Shown: positions 52,519-59,698 of the stretch, piece by piece
Layout of the letters: every line of letters starts with the position of its first letter
Position numbering within the stretch: the first letter of the stretch is position 1
Assembly: GCA_016699635.1 (NCBI GenBank)
Contig: CP064983.1
Location: forward strand, 930,001-994,000
DNA: 64,000 nucleotides
Reading direction: 5' to 3'
Origin: Bacteroidota bacterium
GTDB lineage: Bacteria; Bacteroidota; Bacteroidia; AKYH767-A; OLB10
Program-made: the position numbers and the translations under genes
The notes under the pieces: model-generated
The model's input: only the letters and a program-made list of their open reading frames with translations
Told to the model about the DNA's origin: nothing
Databases searched by the model: none

Positions 52519-52558
52519 AAAAAGAGGTTAGCTTTATAAAAAGCTAACCTCTTTTTTT
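52519..52558 (+). terminator. Strong Rho-independent terminator after mreB
   Basis: A 17-bp perfect stem, AAAAAGAGGTTAGCTTT (52519-52535) with 52540-52556, has an ATAA loop and a long T run. It isolates the respiratory cluster from mreB. Confidence 0.92.
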
Positions 52559-52763
52559 TGCCTGGAACTTTACTTCTTTCTTCAACAATTCTATTCGTTT
52601 GAATTTTATAAAGCAATTGACTACATACTGTCTTTAAAAAATCTACGTGTTCAGTATAATGAAACTGAAAAGTTATTCTCAAAAAATAATCTTACTAAAT
52701 AAAAGAACAAGAATGGTTTAGCTAACTACTTTGATGTTTAAACTTTCAACAATCATTTTCTTT

Positions 52764-52815
52764 TATGACACAAGTCATACTTAAAAATGCTTTACTGAAA
52801 TAATCTTGTCATCGA
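52764..52815 (+). promoter_or_regulatory. Putative Fnr/Crp-type operator and promoter of the heme-copper oxidoreductase cluster
   Basis: The perfect palindrome TATGAC-ACAA-GTCATA (52764-52779) has the 4-base centre of Fnr-type sites (TTGAT-N4-ATCAA). TAATCTTG at 52801-52808 is one mismatch from TAnnTTTG. If transcription starts near 52814, the palindrome is centred about 42 bp upstream, the class II activator position. The rest of 52559-52859 is AT-rich with no gene. Confidence 0.45.
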
Positions 52816-52859
52816 AAAGTAAAATTTCGATTAATAATCAATTAAAAACCAAAAATTAT

Positions 52860-53039
52860 ATGGAAGAACAAGAGAATAAAAAGAAGGCTTCCGGACTTCA
52901 GGTAGTCATGGATGATGTCATGTTACTTCTTTTTCTTGGAGTAACAATCTATGCAATCTTTTACATCATCTGGGGAATAATGGAGATTGCCACAGTGCCT
53001 AATATTCCTGAATCAGTTAAACAATCTATACTTAAGTAA
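52860..53039 (+). CDS. Small single-helix membrane protein, first gene of the oxidoreductase cluster
   Basis: 59 residues from the ATG at 52860. A Lys/Glu-rich N-terminus (MEEQENKKKASG) is followed by one helix with LLLFLGVTIYAIFYIIWGIM (about residues 21-43) and a short tail. I recognise no family. It lies 20 bases before subunit II and is probably a small accessory subunit or assembly factor, like the small subunits of other heme-copper oxidases. Confidence 0.65.
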   Translation: MEEQENKKKASGLQVVMDDVMLLLFLGVTIYAIFYIIWGIMEIATVPNIPESVKQSILK

Positions 53040-53059
53040 AATTCTAAAACAATCTATTT

Positions 53060-53989
53060 ATGACATTAATAGCACCTACTGAAGGGTGGTTTAAAAAGAA
53101 AGTTTCAAAAGACGAACGCATGTGGATAATCATATCGTTTGTGGTTTGTATTTTTCTTTTTGCATGGATGGTACTGTGGCACGTTTTCGGTCGTCAGAAT
53201 CCATCAAACACCACATATAAAACTAACCCTATTGAATTTGCCCAGCTGCATGATGAGTATGTAAAAAGAAACATGGTGGGCATGGACAATGGGATACCTA
53301 TTGTAAAACCGGAGACCGGCAGCGATGTCATTCTTATGGCACAAATGTGGCGATGGTCACCGGTACTTATTTTAAAGAAAGATGAGTGGTATAACATTCA
53401 CATTTCTTCAAAAGATTTAGTACACGGTTTTTCATTACAACCTTCAAACATGAACTTTCAGGTATATCCTGATTATGATTATGTCTTGAAATTTAAACCA
53501 ACCGTTGCCGGTGAAGCCAAAGTATTGTGTAATGAATTCTGCGGCATAGGTCACCACACCATGATTGGAAAAATTCTTGTAATTGAGAATGATGCTGATC
53601 TGGCAAAATACGGTTACAACAACCTGAGTGCACCACCGGCACGCACAGGCAAAGGAACTGCTGAAGAAGACATTTCCGGATGGAGCGAAGAACAACTTAT
53701 TAAAGGTGGTGAGATGGTGTATAATCTGAAAGGCTGCATGGCTTGTCACAAAACAGATGGCACTTCCGAAATTGGTCCTGCTTTCAACAGCATTTATGGA
53801 AGCAAGGTTAAAGTAAAAGAAGATGGCAATGCAAAAGAAATTGTTATTGATGATGATTATATTACTACATCTATCAGAGAGCCACAAAAACAAATTGTTG
53901 TAGGATTTGAAAAAACACCAATGGCTCAAATGAACCTTACAGACAATGAAATTAAACAAGTAATCTCCTACATTAAATCAATTAAATAA
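53060..53989 (+). CDS. Heme-copper oxidoreductase subunit II: CuA domain fused to cytochrome c
   Basis: 309 residues. One membrane helix (about 22-42) anchors a cupredoxin domain facing the periplasm. The CuA ligands are His122, Cys157, Cys161, His165 and Met168 (CNEFCGIGHHTM). A cytochrome c domain follows, with CMACH at residues 226-230 and a likely axial Met in TPMAQM (288 or 291). This domain order is that of caa3-type subunit II. It passes electrons from a c-type carrier to subunit I. A single predicted transmembrane helix, as in ba3, fits the B-family partner. Confidence 0.9.
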   Translation: MTLIAPTEGWFKKKVSKDERMWIIISFVVCIFLFAWMVLWHVFGRQNPSNTTYKTNPIEFAQLHDEYVKRNMVGMDNGIPIVKPETGSDVILMAQMWRWSPVLILKKDEWYNIHISSKDLVHGFSLQPSNMNFQVYPDYDYVLKFKPTVAGEAKVLCNEFCGIGHHTMIGKILVIENDADLAKYGYNNLSAPPARTGKGTAEEDISGWSEEQLIKGGEMVYNLKGCMACHKTDGTSEIGPAFNSIYGSKVKVKEDGNAKEIVIDDDYITTSIREPQKQIVVGFEKTPMAQMNLTDNEIKQVISYIKSIK

Positions 53990-54001
53990 AATCTAAAGCT
54001 T

Positions 54002-55669
54002 ATGTTCAGAATATGCGATATAACCGGATTTAAAGTAGATCTGCAATCGGAAAAATTTATCAGATTAAATGCTGTTATGGCAGTAGTTTCATTGCTCTTA
54101 GCAATTACAGCTGCTATATTGCTTGTGTTTACACGATACCAACCTGTACATCTTTTAGATGCTGAATGGTACTACAGATTAACAACCTTTCATGGTTTGA
54201 ATGCTCTTATTTATTGGATTGTATTTTTCGAAATTGCAGGTTTGTATTTCGGATCCACAGTAGTATTGAATCAGAAATTCTGCTCACCAACATTAGGATG
54301 GGTAACTTTTTTACTCATGGTAGGCGGTATGGTTCTTTCCAACGTAATGGTATTGATGGGAAAAGCAGATGTAATGTTAACCTCTTATGTCCCACTAAAA
54401 GCACATCCACTCTATTACCTTGGTATAATTCTATTTGCCGTTGGTGCTTTAATAGGTGTTGGTTTATTTTTTGCCAATATTGTTAATGCAAAAAGAGATG
54501 GAAATGTTGGTGAAACTTTACCCCTCTTTACTTATGGTTTAATGACAGCTGCAATTCTTGCTGTTATTACCTTAGCATCAGGAGCTATCATTTACATTCC
54601 GACCTTTCTTTGGTCTTTAGGATTAATTGACTCCGTAGATCCTGCCGTTTACAAACTCATTTGGTGGGGACTTGGTCACTCTTCGCAGCAGATCAATGTG
54701 GCTGCCATGGTCAGCATCTGGTACTTAGTTACCTTCCTTGCGCTTGGCGGAACATCAATCAATGAAAGAGTTTCACGAACAGCATTCTTCCTCTACATTC
54801 TCTTTATCAGTCTTGCATCCGCACATCACTTGTTAACAGATCCTGCAACATCATCAGCATGGAAAGTATGGAACACTTCTTATGCAATGTATCTTGCTGT
54901 GTTAGCATCAATGATTCATGCTTTTGCCGTTCCAAGTTCTATTGAATCCGCACAACGCAGATGGGGGTTCAACAAAGGGCTGTTTGAATGGCTTTCTAAA
55001 GCACCATGGTCAAACCCGGCTTTTGCAGCATGTGTTCTGGCCTGTATTGGTTTTGGATTTATTGGCGGTACAACCGGTGTAATTTTCGGTATGGAACAAA
55101 CAAACATTATTGTTCACAACACCATTGCAATTCCCGGTCACTTTAAAGGCACTGTAGTTATTGGTACTACACTCACTTTTATGGGTATCACCTACTACCT
55201 CATTCCTCTTATTTTCAGAAGGAAAATTGTTGCATTCAAACTGGCACAATTGCAACCGTGGATGTTTTTCTTTGGCGTTGCCATCCTATCTGTATCAATG
55301 ATTGCCTTAGGTCAGTTAGGTGTTCCACACAGACATTGGGATTCAACATTCAGCGGAGGTCCTTTCACTCATGAGTTTAATCCATCAGTAGATTTCTTCT
55401 GGACTTTAATGATGCTTGGTGGTACTTTAGCCTTCTTGGCAGCTCTCATCTGGGTTTTGCAGGTTGTTGTTTCCGTATTCTTCGGACCAAAAGTAAACGG
55501 GCCTGAAGACATGCAGCTACCACTTTCGCCAATGGCTCCTGCCGCTAAAGAACATAAAGGTTATGAAGCACCCGGAACATTAATTCTCACACTCTTATTC
55601 CTTGCCACATTTGCAGTATTGTTCTTTGTTAACTGGAAATGGCTTGCGGCAACATGGTGGGTGAAATAA
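54002..55669 (+). CDS. B-family heme-copper oxidoreductase subunit I lacking the catalytic tyrosine (NO-reductase-like)
   Basis: 555 residues, about 13-14 helices. It aligns with Thermus ba3 oxidase: LTTFHGLNALI (His64, low-spin heme), VMLTSYVPLKAH, GLGHSSQQINV (His226, CuB), AHHLLTD (His275 and His276, CuB) and IPGHFKGTV (His380, high-spin heme). Two changes are decisive. Gln230 stands where ba3 has the His-cross-linked Tyr237. Lys382 stands where ba3 has His386, the second low-spin heme ligand. The Tyr is required for O2 reduction, so a nitric oxide reductase or other reductase is more likely. Databases would probably label it cytochrome c oxidase subunit I. It follows subunit II by 12 bases. 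Function is inferred. Confidence 0.88.
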   Translation: MFRICDITGFKVDLQSEKFIRLNAVMAVVSLLLAITAAILLVFTRYQPVHLLDAEWYYRLTTFHGLNALIYWIVFFEIAGLYFGSTVVLNQKFCSPTLGWVTFLLMVGGMVLSNVMVLMGKADVMLTSYVPLKAHPLYYLGIILFAVGALIGVGLFFANIVNAKRDGNVGETLPLFTYGLMTAAILAVITLASGAIIYIPTFLWSLGLIDSVDPAVYKLIWWGLGHSSQQINVAAMVSIWYLVTFLALGGTSINERVSRTAFFLYILFISLASAHHLLTDPATSSAWKVWNTSYAMYLAVLASMIHAFAVPSSIESAQRRWGFNKGLFEWLSKAPWSNPAFAACVLACIGFGFIGGTTGVIFGMEQTNIIVHNTIAIPGHFKGTVVIGTTLTFMGITYYLIPLIFRRKIVAFKLAQLQPWMFFFGVAILSVSMIALGQLGVPHRHWDSTFSGGPFTHEFNPSVDFFWTLMMLGGTLAFLAALIWVLQVVVSVFFGPKVNGPEDMQLPLSPMAPAAKEHKGYEAPGTLILTLLFLATFAVLFFVNWKWLAATWWVK

Positions 55670-55714
55670 TTTATTTATCTCTTTTCTAATTATTGGTTCG
55701 TGATTAATAATAAA

Positions 55715-56476
55715 ATGCAACTTACAGGCTTAGTGATATTACTAAGCCTGTTTTTTTCTTTATCCTCTTTCGATATTCCCGATGAGAAAAAATTTATTGG
55801 TCGCGAGGTAAAGAATATTCCTATTCTTGATTCAAAGGGAAACAACCTTCAGCTTTTTGATTATCCCACAGGCAAACCCATTGTGTTGTCACCGGTTTAC
55901 ACCCGTTGCCCAATGGCTTGTTCGCTTATCAGCAACGGATTAAAAACCTCCATCGAAAAATTAGGTACTTTAGGAAAGGATTTTACAGTCATTTCATTTT
56001 CGTTTGACTCAACTGATACCAAAGAAGATTTGAGTGGATTTGAAGCACGCTGGAAAATGGATGGTGTTAACTGGAAAACGGTCACCTCCAACGCAGCAGG
56101 CATTGGCGAACTATTAAGGTCAATTGATTATCATTATGAATATGATGAAAAAAGTAAGGAGTATTTACATCCAAACTTAGTTGTTGTCATTACACCCAGT
56201 GGTCGAATTTCAAGATACATCTATGGCGTTGAGCCCAAAGCTATTGACCTTGAACTTGCCATCATGGAAGCACAAGTTGAAAAAACTTCTTTCAACAATT
56301 TTTTTAAAACACTTTACATACGCTGTTTTACCTTTAACCCTGCAACAAAATCTTATCACCTCGACTGGAAGTTTATTTCGCAAACTTCTGTCGGAATGAT
56401 GTTCATCATTATTGTAGGCTATTTTCTCATTAAAAGTTTATACTCCAATAACACTGAAGACAGTGCAGAATTATGA
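55715..56476 (+). CDS. SCO1/SenC-type copper chaperone with C-terminal membrane helix
   Basis: About 253 residues from the ATG at 55715; an in-frame GTG at 55700 is possible. It has an N-terminal signal/anchor (VILLSLFFSLSSF) and a thioredoxin-like domain. The Cu-binding TRCPMACSL (C-x3-C) and the later His in EYLHPNLVVVITPSGR are present. The extra C-terminal helix (VGMMFIIIVGYFLI) is less common. SCO proteins load CuA in subunit II, which fits the genes next to it. The stop overlaps the next gene by four bases. Confidence 0.88.
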   Translation: MQLTGLVILLSLFFSLSSFDIPDEKKFIGREVKNIPILDSKGNNLQLFDYPTGKPIVLSPVYTRCPMACSLISNGLKTSIEKLGTLGKDFTVISFSFDSTDTKEDLSGFEARWKMDGVNWKTVTSNAAGIGELLRSIDYHYEYDEKSKEYLHPNLVVVITPSGRISRYIYGVEPKAIDLELAIMEAQVEKTSFNNFFKTLYIRCFTFNPATKSYHLDWKFISQTSVGMMFIIIVGYFLIKSLYSNNTEDSAEL

Positions 56477-58395
56477 TTAATAATAAATCAAGCCATTGGC
56501 TTTTTCAACGATTTGCCGGCATCTTCAGCCGAATTTATTCTTCTAAGTTAAACCCATTATACCACCTTGGCGACATTGCAATACTGATGTTTATTGTTGC
56601 ATGCATCAGTGGAGTTTATCTTTTTTTGTTTTATAATATTGATCCTGCTCACGCCTACGAATCAGTAGAAAAAATTTCTGCCAATCCGTTTAATGCTGTC
56701 ATCAGAAGTATTCATCGTTACAGCAGTGACTTATTGGTTATTTTTATTGTACTCCATTTTCTTCAAACCTTATTGACAGGAAAATTCAAACGTATTCTTT
56801 CTTGGGTAAGTGGAATTATTTCTTTGATGGTAGTGCTCATTATTGGTGTAACAGGTTTTATTCTTGTATGGGACGAAAAAGGGAAATTAGTCGGCTACCT
56901 TACTGCAAAATTCTTTTCTGCAATTCCACTCTTCGACCCTTCAATTGCAGGTTCATTTATTTCAAACAATCTTGATGTTATTGGTGGGTTTTTTAAAGTT
57001 TCAGTATTCGGACATATTTTCTTTTCAATTTTCCTGGTAATCGTTCTATGGCTGCACGTAATGCGTATTGCAAAACCAAAATTATTTTCACCACGCATCA
57101 TCTGGATTTATAGCATGATTGCATTGGTTTTAGTTTGTTTGGTTTTTCCGGTTAAGAGTGACCCTTCAGCACAAGAGCGATTTATTCCATACAATACAAC
57201 ATTCGATTGGTACTACTTCTTCGGTTACTCATTTATGAAAGTTGTTTCTGTTCCTATGAACTGGGTAATTATGCTGGTTTCCGGAGCCGGATTAGCATTG
57301 GTTCCACTTATATTTAAAAAGAAAAACAAACCTGCCACAATTGATTTAGATAAATGTGATGCCTGTAATATTTGTTCTGAAGATTGCCCATATGGTGCCA
57401 TTGATATGCTCATTTATAAAGGTGAACGTAAGGCAATTTTAGATCCTGACAAATGTATCAGTTGCGGAATTTGTCTTGCTTCTTGTAAAGAGCATGCCAT
57501 AACAATGCCGGGCATTCCTGAACACAATGTATTGCCACTAAATCTGGCACAGAAAAGTCAACTGAGTATTGTTTCATGCTCGCAGTTTGATGATGTAAAA
57601 TTCCTGATGGAATTACGCATAAAAAGAAGTCGCTGCCTTGCCTGGGAGATTTACACATGCATGAAGTTGAACAAATGTTAAACGAAGAATCAGAAGGAGT
57701 TTTACTGTTAGGCTGCGAAGATTGCTACTATCGCTATGGCAGAAATCTGGCTGTTGCCAGAATAAACAGAAAACGTCCACCGGGTTTAGCAAAAAAATTA
57801 TCACGCGACAGAATTCAACTCATCACTACAAATCACTATTCTGCAAAAGCAATAAGAGAATTTACCGACTCGCTTGCATCTGCAAAACCCAATGATGGAA
57901 AAGCAACCATAAAAGTGTTGGATTATTTTAAAACCAATCATATTGCAGCAGCATTGATACTTTGTGCTTTTTTTCTATTAATGCCTTTTTTCAGCAATAC
58001 AAAACTCTCATTCTTTGATAAAGATGAAAAATTGCTAGTATTGAATTTTAAATACATATCATCACCAACAGAATTTCAAGAACAAAACACCAATCAACAA
58101 CGACAAATGCAGTCACTAAAACCTATTGTAAAAAGGCGAAGCCCGATTATGGTTGAGGTGGCAGGCAGTGATGGAAATATACTTCTCAAAAAAGAATTTT
58201 CTCCGCGTGGTTTAAGAAAAGATATTTCAATTTTTTGTTTATAGTGAAATACCAACTACCGATTCGTTGGTAAATATTAAAGTTACAGAAACTGCATTTC
58301 CTGACAAGGTAGTAAGTCTGCAAAACGTTGCATTATCAACAATAGATGGAACAATCATTTCTTTTGCTGACGGAAAATTGAAGCAACTTAAATAA
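56473..58395 (+). CDS. Fusion of diheme cytochrome b, two [4Fe-4S] ferredoxin and MvhD/HdrA-like domain, two frameshifts
   Basis: About 640 residues. A cytochrome b N-domain has bis-His heme pairs His81/His95 and His181/His195, each spaced 14 as in bc1 and b6. Further helices (about 207-225 and 260-280) lead to a cytoplasmic 2[4Fe-4S] domain (Cys295, 298, 301, 305 and 328, 331, 334, 338). The MvhD/HdrA-delta-like domain follows, with LLLGCEDCYYRYGRNLAVAR. A further membrane helix (near residue 495) and a C-terminal extracytoplasmic domain follow. Breaks are near 57605 (one C missing) and near 58228 (one extra T). It could feed electrons between quinone or a cytoplasmic donor and the cytochrome c/CuA subunit. 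This is inference. Confidence 0.82.
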
Positions 58396-58481
58396 GTGAA
58401 CCTTCAAAGTATTTTTCATTAAAAGAAATACATAGAATACTCCTATAGTAGTTCATAAAATTCTTTTTTCTGAAGTTGCAT

Positions 58482-58489
58482 TACTTTTG
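58482..58489 (+). promoter_or_regulatory. -7 promoter element TACTTTTG for the lipase
   Basis: An exact TAnnTTTG match 17 bp upstream of the ATG at 58507. The 111-bp gap before it holds no hairpin that I can see. Confidence 0.5.
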
Positions 58490-58506
58490 CTCCAAATATT
58501 TTATTT

Positions 58507-59601
58507 ATGTGGAGAAATTTAACAACTACTTTTATTATTAGTCTGTTTACTGTAAACAGTCTGACTGCATCAAAACTACAACCCGGTTATAATCCAAAAG
58601 AATACATGGAGTTGTTGAGTTTTCAGCTTATGCAATTCCATAAGCAGGACTCACTATATCCTGACTCAATGCATTATCACAACTTTAAAGAAGTATATAA
58701 ATCACCGGAGATGGGCTTACTGAATCAATGGTCGTTGTGGATGGGTGCTGACTCTGTTGCAGTAATCAGTATTAGAGGAACAATAGCAAACAGCACAAGC
58801 TGGCTGGCAAACTTTTATGCAGGTATGATACCCGCTAAAGGTCAGCTGATTTTAGCTCCCGGTGATACGTTTAATTATCATTTTGCTGATGATTCTAAAG
58901 CGGCAGTGCATACAAGTTGGACATTGATCACTGCATACCTTATACGCGATATACTGCCACACATTGACTCATGTTATAAAAAAGGTATTACCAATTTTAT
59001 TGTCAGTGGACATAGTCAGGGTGGCGCCATAGCATTTTTAGTTACTTCTTGTCTTTATGACTATCAAAAAAACAACCAAATAGCTTCAGACATAAGATTT
59101 AAAACCTATTGCAGTGCAGCACCAAAACCCGGAAATTTATATTTCGCTTATGAATATGAAAACATGACCCGCAATGGATGGGCTTTTAATGTTGTAAATT
59201 CTGCTGATTGGGTTCCGGAAACACCAATAACCATTCAAACTACAAAAGACATTAACAATACCAATCCTTTGGTAAATGCAAAAGCTGGTATCAGAAAACA
59301 AAAATTTCCTACCAACTTATTTGTTATGCACATATTTAACCGTCTTCAAAAAACACCATATAAGGCCATGAGGCAATACAGAAAATATTTAGGTGGTTTT
59401 GCAGGAAAATTAGTTCGGAAAAACTTAGTAAATTTTCAATCGCCTATTTATCTCAACAGCAGCGATTATGTTCGTACAGGAACGACCATAGTTCTTCTTG
59501 CCGACAAAAATTACTTTGATTTATTTCCGGATAGCAAAACCAAAATATTTGTTCATCATTTTTATGAACCCTATTTATATCTGGCAGCTAAAAGGCAGTA
59601 A
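58507..59601 (+). CDS. Secreted class 3 lipase-like alpha/beta hydrolase
   Basis: 364 residues with a signal peptide (VNSLTAS, about residue 22). The nucleophile elbow is GHSQGGAIAFL (Ser in the GxSxG), and the domain includes VAVISIRGTIANSTSW before it and a catalytic His candidate in LFVMHIFNRL. Class 3 lipases cleave triacylglycerols or phospholipids; the substrate is not predictable. It is followed by a strong terminator. Confidence 0.82.
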   Translation: MWRNLTTTFIISLFTVNSLTASKLQPGYNPKEYMELLSFQLMQFHKQDSLYPDSMHYHNFKEVYKSPEMGLLNQWSLWMGADSVAVISIRGTIANSTSWLANFYAGMIPAKGQLILAPGDTFNYHFADDSKAAVHTSWTLITAYLIRDILPHIDSCYKKGITNFIVSGHSQGGAIAFLVTSCLYDYQKNNQIASDIRFKTYCSAAPKPGNLYFAYEYENMTRNGWAFNVVNSADWVPETPITIQTTKDINNTNPLVNAKAGIRKQKFPTNLFVMHIFNRLQKTPYKAMRQYRKYLGGFAGKLVRKNLVNFQSPIYLNSSDYVRTGTTIVLLADKNYFDLFPDSKTKIFVHHFYEPYLYLAAKRQ

Positions 59602-59625
59602 AATTTTTGTTTCAACATTATATAA

Positions 59626-59662
59626 AAAAAGCGGGAGGAGCAATTTGCTCCTCCCGCTTTTT
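59626..59662. terminator. Bidirectional Rho-independent terminator
   Basis: GCGGGAGGAGCA (59631-59642) pairs with 59646-59657, with loop ATT, flanked by an A run and a T run of five. It serves the lipase and the convergent T9SS gene. Confidence 0.92.
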
Positions 59663-59698
59663 ACTTCCTACAACCTCTTTGAAGTTGTAAGTTTTAAA

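Noticed and set aside
52311..52682. Minus-strand frame overlapping mreB and the intergenic region
   Set aside because: It runs through the mreB C-terminus and the terminator hairpin, and shows no recognisable domain.
54677..54691. Reading the subunit I protein as an ordinary cytochrome c oxidase
   Set aside because: The Tyr needed for O2 reduction is Gln in a region otherwise well aligned with ba3. There is no indel in this gene to explain it.
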